A DNA stretch of 64,000 nt from Nigrospora sphaerica (taxonomy: Eukaryota; Ascomycota; Sordariomycetes; Amphisphaeriales; Apiosporaceae), in NCBI GenBank assembly GCA_018287875.1, contig JAGVVL010000025.1:496001-560000 (forward strand), written 5' to 3'. Numbering within the stretch: the first letter of the stretch is position 1; the number at the start of each line of letters is the position of its first letter. The translations under genes and the position numbers were made by a program. Positions 23,613 through 36,651 of this stretch are shown piece by piece. The notes under the pieces are model-generated. The model had not been told where the DNA came from, ran no database searches, and was given only the letters and a program-made list of their open reading frames with translations.

Positions 23613-24318
23613 ATTGGGCCAGGTTTTAGACTCGATCCGTGAGACTTGGGCCTCTAGGATAACTAATGTAATGAATGAGACGAAGCTTATTGAAATGAGA
23701 CGAACGTGAGGGAACCGTTCGTCCTATTGAATTATATTCCTTTAGGGCTGGGCTTCGTTGGGAACCTTGTACGGGCATGTCGCCCTGGGCTGGCCCACCC
23801 TTTATGGTGCGTTGCATGGATCGCGTAGCGTTCAGGCGGGCGTCGTCCCAAGCGTACAAACCTAAAGTACTTGGGTAACGTACCTAGGTAGGAAGTACTT
23901 GGCTAATCCACAAAATGGACCAGCCTGTAAGCGTAGCCCAGGTGTTAGGAATGAAGGTACTTGTACTTACCTAGCACTCCGGGTGGTTAGCGAGAGATGC
24001 TGCATCCAGGACGCGTCGTCCTACAAGTTCCCTCGGGAGTGGAAGCCACTTACTAGGAAGAATCATTGGACGGGTAGGTATGGCTGGAGATCGGTACAAG
24101 CGAGGGAAGCAGCCATCCAGATCGATGGAATGGATCCCCTCCCGCCAAGGGGCTTGGTGATTGACTATCGATAACCGGATGGACCTTTGGCTTTGGACAC
24201 AGGGAGGAAACACGGGATTTCTGGATCTGGCTTACCACCTAAAGCAGCCCGCCTGCCGCTCTTGCTCGCCCTCTGTTTGCCCGCGAGTAACACGAGCAAA
24301 ACCCGGTCGGCTCTCACC
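23613..24318. other. Spacer with TACCTAGGTA/AAGTACTT elements
   Basis: Non-coding. Between about 23862 and 23972 it has several AAGTACTT, TACCTAGGTA and GGTACTT steps, a short palindromic vocabulary that recurs elsewhere in the window (see findings). The rest is the leader of UTP18. Confidence 0.5.
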
Positions 24319-26136
24319 ATGACGACGATCCACGGGCCCAGCTTCGGCGCCCCCGACGACGACAGCATCGCCCTCGAGCGCCTGGCTCTCGAGGAGGCCT
24401 CGGCCTTTGGCGTCGACCTGGGCCAGCCCCCGACCGGCGGCTTACCGGCCCGTGCCGCCCAGCCCATTGCCGACGATACCCACATGCAGCTCGCCGCCGA
24501 CATCCCAGACGAGACGCCGTCGCTGTTCGCCAACGCCGCCACGCCCACCGCCCCCAAGCTTGCCACCGCCGTCAGTTACCGCACCGCCGCTTCGCCCAAC
24601 AACCCACGGAAACACATTCTTGCCTGGGATAGCGACGAAGAGCGCCGCGCCCTGTCGCAGGCCGAGAGCCCGCCGCCGCGCAAACCCCGATGGGCGCCTG
24701 ACGGCGACGATGTCGTCGTCAGTGCCGAGTCGGCCCGCCGCCTGCGCCAGCAGTATCTCCGCCTCCACTCCCTTCCCGACTGGGCCTCGAGCCCGCGGAA
24801 GCGCGACTTGGCCGAGTTTCGCTCGTCGGACGAGTCAAGCGACGGTGAAGACACCCCCGTGTTGGCGCAGCCCCTAGCCGGCTTCCTGCGGGACACCGCT
24901 CCGCTCCAGCAGCAACGCCCGCCGTCGCCGGCGAGCATATTGGAAGCTGAGTTGGTAAACATTCAGCCCTCGCCCGGCCTCCCCGACGATCACAAGGGCG
25001 ACGTCACCTCCGTGTCCTTCCACCCCCAACTGCCCATGCTCTTGTCGACAGGCGCCGACTGCCAGCTGTGCGTGCACCACGTCGACGGCGCCGCCCTCCC
25101 GAGTCCGTACCCTCTGCTGAGCTCGGTTCACACCCGGTCTTTTGTGCGGCGTGCCGAATTCTCGAGCTCCGGGGGCCAGCGGGTGTTCTTTGCCGGGGGG
25201 CGCCGGTTTCTGCACGAGTGGGACTTGGCGACGGGTCTGGTGAAGCAGGCGGATCGCATGCAGGGGCAGCCCATTGAGGAGCACAGCTGGGATCGCTTCA
25301 AGCTGTCACCCTGCGGACGCTACCTCGGCCTTATGGCATACGCCCGCAAAGGCGCCGGCGGCGTCGTCAATGTCGTCATGGTCGCGGGCATGCAGTGGAT
25401 TGCCGCGGCGCGTATGGAAAGCCCCGGCGGCATTCTCGACTTTTGCTGGTGGAAGTGAGTTGACGCGCCTCCCTTGGTGTCGCCTCGGAGGCCATGTCGC
25501 GGCGTGGGTAGCTCCGCGAGTACGGCGTTGGCTAATGCAGTTTTGCAGAAATAGCCACGGTCTCAGCATCCTGGGTAAGGGAGGCGAAATAGGTGAGTAC
25601 AGCATTGCCTCCCGGCGCTTCCTGGGGATATGGCACGACGAGGGGAACAGCTCCGGGAGTGCCATCGCCATGGGAGGCTCGAATGGACCCGAAATCGTCG
25701 GAGGGGACCAAGTAAGTCAAGCTCTACGCCCTCGTCCCGCGGGCAGAGGACGACGCCTGACTCGATGCTGCAGTATGTCGCCATCGGCTCCAGCAGTGGT
25801 CGCATGAACATATACAACCGGGGAGAACTCCTGGCTCCCTATGAGATCGACCAGTCGTTGATCAAACGTCATCCCCAGCCAGCCTGTAGCTTCGGTCCCC
25901 TCGCGGGGCCCGTCAGCTTCATCGCCATGACCGAGGCTTCCCTGGTTTTCGGTTCCCGGTTCCATCAAAACTGTTTGAAGCTGGTCCACCTGCCGACCAT
26001 GGCGGGATACCCGGACTGGCCCACGCCGGCGGTACCGCTGGGCCGCGTGACGGCCATCGGCTTCGGTGACAGCGGGAAGCTCTTGGCTGCGGGCAACGAT
26101 TCCGGCAAGATATGGCTATGGCGACTGGCAGGATAG
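24319..26136 (+). CDS. UTP18: U3 small nucleolar RNA-associated protein UTP18
   Basis: Inferred CDS join(24319..25454,25549..25711,25774..26136), 553 aa, two introns (94 and 62 nt). UTP18 is a WD40 protein of the UtpB subcomplex of the nucleolar SSU processome, needed for 18S rRNA maturation. The first 200 residues are acidic and disordered and include LPDWASSPRKR, typical of the family. The beta-propeller begins around residue 230 with HKGDVTSVSFHPQLPMLLSTGAD and ends with GNDSGKIWLWRL. The junction reads GGILDFCWWKNSHGLSILGK, and FLGIWHDEG follows; these are hallmark UTP18 stretches. ATG 24319 is the first plausible start after a C-rich leader. Length is close to that of yeast Utp18 (594 aa). 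Confidence 0.93.
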
Positions 26137-27289
26137 CAGCCGGCAAGGCCAACACGGGACGGCGGGTAGAACCCCGTTGCGTACTGTTGCCATATGTTTA
26201 GTCGGCCGGCGCTCCAGCGGGGGCGTGCTGTTTGCGAGGTCTGCGCAGTCACTCGCATGGAACGTGGGTGCCTCTTGTCGATCACGGCCGCCGCACAGTT
26301 GGAAGCGCGGCGCGAAGCCAGGGCCTCGGCTATGCGCCTTAACATGTCGATATGCTTACGTCCTCGGCAGGGTGCCTCGCTCGCGGGTTGGTGGTGGCAA
26401 GGGATGGGGCTCGACAGTCAGAAAGACCCGCGGGTACTACGGGCGACCCGTCTGCTGGGCGTGGGCGCATGAGGACGCTGCATCGCGACCACGGCGGCGC
26501 CGGTGTGGGAGGCCTGCGAGACTGCACGAGATGGGCCATTGTCTCTGTGCACAGCCCGGCAGAGCTTGTTCCGGAACCTTGGCAGGCTAGATGGGCAGGG
26601 CTGGATCAAAGTGGCAGGCACCGGCGATGCCCCTGGTCGCGTCGTTGCCGTCACTACCTCTTTGCCCGCTTACCCAGGGCTCTGTTAACCAGCAAGTCCA
26701 TCTGGCCAGGGAAGGTCACCTTTAGGCCCCGGGCCCAACGTGGAAGGCGCCTCGGGACAGGCATCTTGTGGGACCCGCCGGGCCTGCAGCATTACGGGAT
26801 GTTCTTCAGAGGTTTTCGATAGCCGCCGACGTCTCTCACGCTTGGCTGCTGGATATGTATGGGTTTTGGAGGTGAGCATTGGCACCTTCTCCAGCCACGC
26901 ATTGCCCATTCCCTTTCTCTTCCTTACTCGTGCGCACCCCCGCCACCAGGCCATGCACATTTCCTCCTCTCATAGCCCTAGGTAGATTGGATGCGGCATG
27001 ACACGAGACGATACATGGCCTCGTCACTGCTGCGTTTCTGTACACGAATCGATCAACCGGGTGTTCCCGAAATCATCAAGTCATCGTCGTGCTTTCTTGA
27101 ATCGACTTTGTTCAAGGGCAGTTTACTATGCCCGCTCCGCCAACTAACATCCGTATACGACTTGGGTCAGTCGTTCAGCCCTCCAAGGCATGCCCCGACC
27201 GGTACCATCGTCCATTCTTCCCCCCACTCTTCCTCTCGCGGCCCCCCCGACCCATTCGAGAACGGGATACTCTCTGAGCAGGCCTGCAG
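26137..27289. other. Spacer after UTP18
   Basis: No gene recognised. Overlapping short frames on both strands lack domains. Confidence 0.45.
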
Positions 27290-27560
27290 CTGTTGCCTTG
27301 TGGTAAAAAAGTCGGCAGCAGCGCGGCCAGATGCAGGTGTTATTCCTACGTCGATGCGAGTATGCTCGAGCAGCAGCTCCAGCGTGTCGATCTAGGAGCC
27401 GCTCCTATCGCATCTTTCAGAGACGAGGTCAACGACGTCTTGCCATACTTGGTCTGCGCATTGATGTCGATTTTCGCGTGTCCAACCAACAGCTTCATGT
27501 ACAAAAACAGAGAGTTGGACATAATAGCCTCGTGGGCAGACAATTTGTAAAGCCGTCTGT
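27290..27560 (-). pseudogene. Ankyrin-repeat relic
   Basis: On the minus strand one frame reads KLLVGHAKIDINAQTKYGKTSL, a recognisable ankyrin half-repeat (…KLLLxHGxxDVNAxDxxGxTPL). About 30 bases downstream a different frame reads IDTLELLLEHTRIDVG, a second ankyrin-like helix pair. The two are separated by a frame change near 27405 with a stop in the second frame just before it, and no start, donor or acceptor links them well. This looks like the decayed end of an ankyrin protein, perhaps a NACHT- or HET-associated one. Parent family unknown. Confidence 0.5.
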
Positions 27561-29056
27561 TCGTGTTGACGTCCATCTCCTCGTCGAAAGTTTCCGCGGT
27601 GTGACACGAGTCTATTGCGGGCAACATCGGAGCTGGGTATTCGCTGACAGCTGGGCCTGCAGTCACGCGGGTATCGTAGAGGCTCGCCCTGTAGGATCGC
27701 TCCGCCACTTATATGCCCCGTGATGCCGAGCAGGCGAACCGTCACGGCGACAACATGCGAGAGTCACAATCAAGGGGGCAGGGGGGGCGGAGGATGAGTT
27801 GCGCGATGGAATCGTGGCGGTGCGCCGCTTGGGAAAGGGGGCCAACCACTTACCTCTCGTTATACCGACTTCGTCCTTCTAGGAAAAAGAGCTAAAGTTC
27901 CGCCGTCAGCAACCAAATCGGGTGGAAGACCCGGGCTATGTAGGAGGGCACAGAGCCTGATGGATCCTACAGTCAATATCATCTCTTATCCGCCATGACC
28001 GAACGGCAAAACAGTCCAAACAGCTACTACTCGCTAACATCTCCTCGTGGATTTCTGGGTCTTTCATGACACTATCCCTTTGCCTTGAGTTATCCAAGTC
28101 CCTAGCCTACACCACACTCTCCCCGTTTTCCCTTCAGAGTACTACCGAGAAAGATGGAGACGCTTCCGACTCAGTCCATCATCGACCTCGTTTTGGGTCT
28201 CGACTTCGGCACCCCGACGGTCTTTCTTTCGATCCTCAACTTGATGGAGGCGCGCCGCAACCGCGGGCCGCGGGCCCCCGAAGGTACGCGGATAGCCCTG
28301 CCTTCCCTCCTTGCACCCGGTCGCGACTTGACACGGCAATCGCCCACGGGATATGCGCTTGGGACCCGGGCCGGAGGGCTGTAAGGGTCCGCCGAGGCTC
28401 CCGGGCGGTCTCCCGCGTCCGCGTAGTGGCCCCTGTGTCACGGGGGGCGGCCGTGAAGATATACCGTGACGACAAAGGGAGATGCCATACGAAAACCCCT
28501 ACTCCCCGCACTGGCACATACAAGATCCATGTCAGTAACACCCTATCATTAGGGCTTACATCCCATACGATATCAGTTAGGCACAACTCTCGCGCGCGTA
28601 CAGGGTAACGTGATCCCATTCGTAGTGGGAAGCGGTCGTGGGCGATGGAGAAATTTGATGCGTCTGGATCCTCGAATGACGCCACCTGGGCCCCGATCCT
28701 GCTATGGGGTTAAGTTGCGTGATGTAGTTTGCGAGTGTGCATGTGCGAGAAAGGGCGAAAGAGAAGGACATTGACGTAGAGAGGGACAACTATTGCTTCG
28801 GGCTGAGGCGAAAGGGGGGGCGAGCGGCACGTCCTGGGAGCTGGCCCGGTGCGGTGAACGGCGCAGGGTGGGCGTGAGGTGAATGGGCCCCATTTAGGGA
28901 TACGGAAGCACGCCATGGGCGGCAATGGGAAGCGGACCGATAAAACCCAGTCGTGGGTCTTTTTTCTCTTTTTTTTTCCCCCTGGTACTAGTTTGGCTCT
29001 CTACAAATAATTAACTACCAGGTTACTTCCCATCTCCTACCGCTCCTTCCGGGTCC
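27561..29056. other. Spacer with one possible orphan N-terminal exon
   Basis: At 28154 (plus) an ATG opens METLPTQSIIDLVLGLDF followed by a hydrophobic stretch and RRNRGPRAPE, ending at a good donor (GGTACGC). It could be the first exon of a short membrane protein, but no convincing continuation was found. The rest shows nothing. Confidence 0.25.
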
Positions 29057-30713
29057 CTACGCCGGGGGGCCGGCGGTGGTCAGGGCGGCGTCGAGGGCGC
29101 GCACAAAGGCGGCGCAGTCGGCAAAGGAGTTGTAGAGGGGCGTGGGGGCGACGCGGATGACGTCGGGTTTGCGCTCATCGACGACGACGCCGGCGGCGAG
29201 GAGAGCGTCGAGGACGGGGCCCAACAGGCCGGGGCGCAGGAGGCGGAGGCTGAGCTGGGCGCCGCGCTGGTCCGGGTCGGCCGGGGTGAGGACGCGGATG
29301 AGGGCACGGGCGGGCGCCGACAGGGCGGCGTCGAGGCCGTGCTGGAGAAAGGCCGTCAGCCGCCGCGACTTGGCCCGCAACGTCGCCACGCCCCCCGCCG
29401 CCGCGAACACGTCGAGAGACGCCGTCAGGCTCGTCAGGTCTAGGATGCTCGGGTTGCTCAGCTGGAAGCCCGCCGCGCCCGCCACCGGCCGGAAGCCCGC
29501 CGTCGTCGCCATGGTGAAGCGTGTGCCTTTGTCGTTACCCCACCAGCCCGAGAGGCGTGGGCGGTACGACGACGAACTGTCGTCGTCCGTCGCCGCCACC
29601 CGGCTGTTGCGCTCGTGGACAAAGAGCCCGCCGATGCAGCCCGGCCCGCCGTTGAGGTACTTGTACGTGCACCAGGCCGCCGCGTCCACGTCCCAGTCGT
29701 GCAGCGCCAGCGGCACGTTGCCCACGGCGTGCGCGAGATCCCAGATGACAAAGATGCCGCGCTCCCGCGCGAACGCCGTGATGGCGGCTATGTCGAGCAG
29801 CTGACCCGTGTAGTACTGGATGCCCGGCAGCAGGATCAGCGCCGTGTCGGCGGCGTGCTCTGCGATCAGCGACAGGATCTCCGCCGTGGTCAAGACGTTG
29901 TCCTCGGAGCTCGGCGACTCGAGCGTCACCATCGACGTCTCGGGCGACAGCCCATGGTGCTGGATCTGGCTGAGCACCGCGAACTGGGGACCCGAGTCAG
30001 CCCCTTGCGCCGCGCGTGTGGGGGGAGAGGGAGGCAGGGGAAGGAGAAAAGGAAAGGGGCAAGACGGGGAGAGCAACTTCCCCGCGGTGGACGTACGTGG
30101 TCACTAGGGAACGCCTTGCTCTCGAGGATGATTTTGTGCCGTCCCTTGGGGTCCGGGCGGTAAAAGGCCGTCATCAGCAGGTGGAGGTTGGCCGTGAGCG
30201 TCTGCATGACGGCCACCTCGGACGCGTCGGCCCCGACGATGGGGGCCATCATCTTGGCGGCATGAGCGTCGGCGTCGAGCCACGTCGGCAGCGGGGAGTC
30301 GTCCAGAGGCTTGAAGTGGCCCTGGACGCCCTGGGTCCCCCACGTGGCCAGGTACTGCTGGATGCGTGTCGCCGTCCGCTTGGGCTGCAGCCCCAGCGAG
30401 TTCCCGCAGAGATAGGTGCAGGGCACGCCGTCGTCCGCCTGGGCCGCCTCCGCCGCTGTGCGCAGAAGGTCAGCAGTCCGCAAGGGGTCAGCAGCACGCC
30501 CACGCCCCTGTCCGGGGGGACCCCGTACAAAAGGCGGACGGCTGGGGAAGGGCGAGGGAGGGACCAACCGTTTTTGGCAAGGGTCTGGCGCTGGATGTCG
30601 GCCCGCGTTGGGATCACAAACTCGTCCCGCCAATGCCGGAGCTCATCGGCTTGGTCGAGGGCCGCGGCCTGGGCCTCCAGGTTCAGCGGTTGTGACTGCG
30701 CGGCACCGCTCAT
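29057..30713 (-). CDS. BNA5: Kynureninase (L-kynurenine hydrolase)
   Basis: Inferred CDS, minus strand, exons 30713..30569, 30455..30097 and 29983..29057; 476 aa, two 113-nt introns. It is a PLP enzyme of the tryptophan-to-NAD kynurenine pathway, cleaving kynurenine or 3-hydroxykynurenine to anthranilates plus alanine; cytosolic. Conserved blocks: [14 protein letters not shown], the WDLAHAVGN block with Asp250, and [11 protein letters not shown] with the PLP-binding Lys276. [16 protein letters not shown] and [11 protein letters not shown] near the C terminus are also family hallmarks. The second junction restores [17 protein letters not shown], which confirms phase. The first intron has a weak donor (GTTGGT). 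Family length is about 460-480 aa. Confidence 0.93.
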
Positions 30714-32687
30714 GATGGCGGTCGACGAGGCGATACGCGCGACCGGTCGGCAGTAGTGAAGACTACTGAGAGCAAGCCGGGAGACTTGCGGCGACGGGGG
30801 TAAAAATGGGGGAGGGGTGGGTGAGCGGCGGGGACGGGTGGTTTCACGCGGGCGCAAAAGGTAGCTGGCGACTCGGCCCCGCGCAGACGCGCGATGGTAT
30901 ATTACCGACGTCGCGATGCCCCCGCCAAGGTACTTAGTCACGGGAGCGGCTAATCGCGGCGGTCGTTGTGAAGGGGGTGAAGGGGGGAAGGGGGATACCG
31001 AGGACAAATCGCTATGTTTGCCGCCAACCCCGCCCAGATGGACGACTCGCCGTGGGAGTGCACGTTCGTTACTGTACACAGTAACAGAGGAGCCTCGTCA
31101 GCAGGTGGGGGATCGACGTTACGAATACCACCACAAAGCACCCTCGTGGCGTTTGCGGACTGTGGGTGTGGCGCCGTTACAGGCCCAATGGGGATCGGCA
31201 TGGGCCTCCGATGATGACCAGATAGAAACATGGAAACACCCATGGAAGCCAGAACGGCACCCGGCGGGTTCTTGGCCAATGGGGCCGTAATGTGTTCGGC
31301 AGAAAGCTACTAGTAACTACTGTGTAGGCAACTAAGTCGCTCAGCTCGGCATGACGCAGGCCAGAACGCCGTCTGCCCGTATAGGCAATGTGATGGAAGC
31401 TTCGCGTCTTTCCTTTGCCGCCCGCCGAGATACGCAAATTGGCGGTCATGTAAGGGACGACTCAAAAATACCGCAACACACAAGACACGAACGAAGGTTC
31501 TCTCCAACATGCGCATGTAGCACCTAACACCCGGCGCCGGCTGAGCATAGCCAGACTCCATGCATCCATATACACAGTAGTGACGCGCGGGAGGAGGACC
31601 ACTATAGCAAAAACCCAGTTCGGGGGGAAAGGGGGACAGGACGCTCCGGAACTGTGCGACGCTTGCTCGTTGGTTACTTTGGGGACGGGTTGGACTACGT
31701 ATCACCACCTTCCGAAAACTCTCTTAGTCACACTGCGTTTTCGGCGAGTTTCCAGCGGGAACCCCCCCCCCGGGCGATTCTGGTGTCAATCAAGCGGAGC
31801 CGCCATAACAAGCCGTCCTGTGTTGTGTCGTGGTGCGACAGGGACCCATAATGCGATGCGATGAGATACGATGAGGTACGATCATCCATACTGATCGTCA
31901 ACTGCGTGTTGGCAGAGCTAGGGGGTGATGGCTTCTCGCAGTTGGCTCGGCGGCACAGAAGCAGCAAGTTCCCCCACCCTGCAACATGCATGCATCATCG
32001 CGATCACGCAATTGGGTCCCATGAGAGAGAAAGTGGAAAAAAAACGTATTACAAAAAAAGTGAAGCAGGCCAGAGGTTCGGTTCGTATCACTTGGCAAAG
32101 GCCCGTTGCCGTGGCGGTGCCTGAGCCGTTTCTCGTGGTGAGCTCTGTGCTCCACTTGCTCCGTACACGGTAGTACGCATGCAGCGTAGCCAAGGCCTTG
32201 ACGGCTGTCCGAAACAAAAATAGCTGCGATACTGGGGGCGGCTGTCGCTGTTCCTCACTGGGGCGGTCTGTGTGTTAGCTGGGTACCTACATACGATGGG
32301 AGCAAGAATAAAGTATGAGGGAGAAAACGAGAGAGTGCGTGTGTGTGTCAGTGCGAGTGGACCATCGCCTAAAAATTCCACCTTACCTACAATATACACG
32401 CAATGCACACGCCCCCCGTTCACCGTCTCAATTCAATCCAGGCTCTCCCGTCCCCCCCAAATGCATGCCCATTCGTTCCGGCGCCCCGAGCCTGTCCTGG
32501 CCTCTGCCACTGGGGAGACCGGGGAAAGCCAGTGCGCGCGCAGCAGCAACAACAGCACATTGCTGTGCAGCCAGGGCGCATCACAGCGCCGCAGCGCAGC
32601 TAAGTGAAAAAAAAAAGGTACAGCGAACCTTTTCGGAGTGCCGCCAAGCCTGTCTCCGAACCGTGACAGAAGCACCGGTCATCCGAC

Positions 32688-32691
<4 letters not shown>

Positions 32692-32735
<44 letters not shown>
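32692..32735. repeat. (GA)22 microsatellite
   Basis: Uninterrupted GA dinucleotides for 44 bases, continuing imperfectly (CAGAGACAGAGAG) to about 32752. Non-coding. Confidence 0.95.
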
Positions 32736-32741
<6 letters not shown>

Positions 32742-34800
32742 CAGAGAGAGAAACGGAAGGGCGTCCACTTCCCCTCATCCCCAAGGGAGCCCGGGGTCGA
32801 AAAATGATTCCCCGGCATGCCCAAACCAGGCGGACACTGGCAGACCCGGAGAGACGGCGAGCTGGAGCCCCGGACGGCTGGTCATCAGGGGAAATTGACT
32901 TTTGCAAAGTATGGAGACGCGGGCTCGACTTGGGACGACAACTCTCTCATTGGGTGCTTGGCCTGACGACGAACAACTGCAAATAGCAAGGCTCAACGGT
33001 TCGATGCATTTCTTTCTTCCCGGCGGCGGCGCCGCTGCCGAAAAACCTGTTGCTGATGCGCTGGTCTGTCTCTTTACGCAATTTCTTAGCAATATTTGTC
33101 AATGCTCGTGACGCGTTACTGGGTTGTTATGGGGTTTTCATTACCCCCATTTTACTTGATCGTGCAGCCCCGGACGAGCACGAGGCCGCTCGATGAGACG
33201 CCATTCGACTTGTTGGCTTTCTCCATAGGGCAGCTCGAGCCCGCCGTCTGACCGCTGCTACTCCGGCAAGGCGTCCCACCGCCTAGACTATTACCAAATC
33301 GCGCCCCCATCCGGCACGCACGATGCTGTCTCAGGACGTCGTTTGGCTGCAAGCACCCCCGGGATCATGTATAATCGATCGCGGGGCCGTTCTTGGGGAA
33401 GGAGAGGGTTCCCCAATTGCCAAGGCCGGAAAGGGGATGTACTGCGGCGAGACCTGGGGCATGCCGGGTTCGTAACAAAATGCCACGCCGAGTGGCCAAG
33501 AGCGGTTAGAATCCCGACGAGGCGGCTGCTAAAACGCTGCCCCGGATTTTCTGTTCGCTTCCCTTGAGCCCCCCCCCCCGTGCATGGATGAAAGGGTTTT
33601 ACCTCAGCGTCTTCTCATCACGAGACGGTCGCCGACGGACGGCGCGGCCAGGGGGTGCTGGCTGGCGCATGCGTATTGCTACGTTATTTGCGGCCGCGGC
33701 TCCTGCTGTTACTGCTGCGGCGGCCGCCTGCCCAGTGCTCACCCTGCGACAAGTCAGCCGACGTGAAGACATCGTGACGAGGGGACAAAGCGTGTTAGCC
33801 CGACCGTATCAGAGACGGACAACTAGCGGTAAGGGCCCCGTAGGCTGGTCTCGATTGCGGTGCGAGGTTTGAACAACCTCGACCTGACTACGGTAGGTAT
33901 CCGTCGGGGATGCGAGCCCGGAAGGGGGGAGTTGGAGCCGTTACATTTTTGCAGCCCAGCCGGTGGTCCCGCGGAGTTGGGCGAGGGAAACGGGGCGTGG
34001 GAAACGGGGCGTGTGGGAAAGGGCAGTCCCGACAGGCGGCCAAAACCCCTGAAGCTGAGAGTTGGGCGGACGAGCGAGCTGGGCCGGGCAGGCGCTGGGC
34101 TGGCTGACCGGCTGGATCTTCGCTGACGCTACCTCTTCGCTATTTTCGGCGGTGCAGGCGAATGATGGTGGGCGCAGAAGCCAGGTGGCTGAGGGGAGGG
34201 GTTCGAGTTGCCGGATGCAGCTAGACAGTGACAGGGCTGAGGAGGGATAGAGAATCGGACGACAACATTTTTTTTTAATCTCACACCGAGACAACCCAAT
34301 GGGCATAGGTAGTTTGTGGAAAACAAGTTGGGAACATGGATAGGATGGAACAAGATCCATTCCCAATCCCATGCCGCCCTTAGTTGACCATGGGTACCGG
34401 AGAAACAGAGAGGGACAGAGAGGGAGAGGGAAAAGGAGAGGGAGAAAAAAATTAGCTACTTGGCAAACTGGCATCCACAGGCATTCGCGGGCACCTCAGA
34501 AACAGCCGGAACGCTAAATGGGCACGCAAGACTTTTGACGACCGTGATGGCGTCTGAACCCTGCCCGCAAAGAATGCGGGCCTGTTGTCTGTCTACCCTG
34601 ACGCATACGGCCCCAGAAGTATGGATTGAGTACACGTACGTGGATAGCTGGGCCTTCGTCGGTAGCAAAGGCCATCCGTCCATCGCTGGATGGGGTGAGA
34701 TGCCATTACACACGTATCTTTTACACGTACGTACAACGAACCTGTACATGCGTGGAAATAGCTCAATTGATACTTTCTGCTCCCACTTTGCAACCTAAAC

Positions 34801-34818
34801 AAGTACTTTAAAGTACTT
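34801..34818. repeat. 18-bp perfect palindrome AAGTACTTTAAAGTACTT
   Basis: Equal to its own reverse complement. Flanks (AAAC on the left, AGTTT on the right) extend it imperfectly. It is built of the same AAGTACTT unit found in other spacers of this window. Confidence 0.85.
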
Positions 34819-36651
34819 AGTTTCCATTGAATGGATCTATTGATGGATCGAATGAGTAACTAGTACATGGTAGGTAGTTTGATCCCATAGATAAGTGGTC
34901 TAATAAATCACCAAAAGCTCGCAAGATGTACGTACCCCTTTACCACCGAAAATGAAAGGGAAGAAAAAGCGCCTGAGCCTCGAATACCCGGACCCCCGGT
35001 CCTCTGCCCCCCCCTGGCCCTGCAGCGCGTCCCATATACTCGCTGTACACGCATGCTGTGTGTGGCCTGTACGCAGTGATGGCAGACGAATTCAAGTACC
35101 AAAGAATTGGAGAATGCTGCCCCAAGCGACCTAGCGCGACCGTCCGGCTCATGCGCTAGGCGCGTATGATGGTTGCTTTCAGGGACGATGATCAGGTACC
35201 GGGCGTGCGGGCCAATGGCAGGTCTGCCCGCCATGCCTGCGCAGGCCGAGAGCTCGCTGGTATTTCGATTGGGTAATAGGTTGAAAGAACCCAAGAGCTC
35301 ATGATCACCAGAGTCAGTCGCATGGAGTCCCAGAAATTCGCGCCTACGATGACATCCAGGGAGGACCGTCGACGCCGTTGCGTTTGCTGAACATATAAAA
35401 AGACGAAGCCGTCGGCCCCGTCGTCCCCCCCGTCGCCACAGTCATCGTCACACCCGTTACCCCCCCCCCCCATTGGCCTGGAACACGAGCAATCCTGATC
35501 CGGTCTTCAGCTGACTACGGCCCTTATCTCCCTCCTTCCTATTCCCTCCCTCGCCTCGTTCGGAGTCGCCTTTGAATAATCCCCATTGCGGAACCAAGGC
35601 CAAGCTTTCTTCAAGGCTGTGCAGATCCCTAGAGTTCAACATCGTGTTGTGTTGACAGCACATCTCAACCCTCCTGCTACCCTAACCCCTTTTCCACGCC
35701 CCGTTAGCACCCCTCCCAACCGAACCTTCCGAGCCGCTAGCATTCGGTCTCTATCATCATCAGTCTTCCATCCCACCTCGGCCGCTGCCCGCCCTACACG
35801 AGACGTTCTTGCCCCTACTCGGGACGTGGGCGAACTCAGTTTCCTGCCCCACCACAGTGATCTGGCCTCCAGCTGCGTTCCATCCACTCGCCAGCTTTAC
35901 CTCTGCAGCAGCAGTGCTTTCACCGCAACCGTTGCTGTCTCTGTAACCTTGGTACGTATTGCTCTTATTGCCCTGTTGCTTTTGGCCCTTATCTGGCGGA
36001 AGCGCGCGAGAAAACGGGGGAAGAGAGCGAGATCCGGCCCAAGCACCAGCGCCAGCCTCAGCACCGGCCGGGCGGTGAACATTCCGGCCTTTGGGCAGAG
36101 GCGGGGAGGAGGCAGTGGCCATGCCGGGCGCGGCGTCGCAGAGAGATAACAGCCGTGTTCCTTTTTTTTGCGACGGCCATGTCGTCCCATGCGCCTGGCG
36201 CCATGGCCCTGTCCCTGTTCTCGGCTGTGCCCAATGGCCGGTGCTTCTGCTCCTCGCGGCGCAACCGTGCTATCGCGGCCGCGCATGCGCATCCCGTTGC
36301 CCATTCTGATATCACCATCGCGATATGCTTCGGCATGACCCCTGGCCAGCCCATTTCACCGCAAATGTCTCCCGTCGTATCGCGCCTGTTCCCCCCCAGC
36401 GCGGCTGCTACCTTGCGAGCTGCGCCCATCCCTTGGGCCGGAACTGGCACGGATGAAAACCGGCTGTTATAAGCCGCTGCGTCGCGCTGTCTGCCCCCGG
36501 CTCTCTGCTGCTCTCATCTCGCCTTTCGTTCCCATTCTCTTCTTGTTCTTTCGCCATGCCTGTCGAAATGTTGACCCTTCAAACGACTGACCTTGCCTGC
36601 GACAGGTTTCCCGATTATATAGACTCGATTGAGCCCACCGACACCTTCACA

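Larger units (their letters stand above)
30714..36651. other. Six-kilobase gene-poor region
   Basis: No gene could be supported between kynureninase and glutamate dehydrogenase. Features seen are a GA microsatellite (32692-32735), an 18-bp palindrome (34801-34818) and C-homopolymers (for example 33571-33579, 35460-35470). A 187-codon frame at 35586-36149 with one hydrophobic stretch (VRIALIALLLLALIW) followed by a Lys/Arg run lies close upstream of the dehydrogenase. It could be leader sequence or a small membrane protein; nothing decides. Confidence 0.45.

Noticed and set aside
33440..33560. tRNA-like D-arm sequence (GCCGAGTGGCC)
   Set aside because: No matching acceptor stem and no GGTTCRANTCC T-arm on either strand.
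35586..36149. 187-codon plus ORF with one hydrophobic stretch
   Set aside because: No family, no clear start context, and it lies in the probable promoter and leader of the dehydrogenase; mentioned in the spacer entry only.
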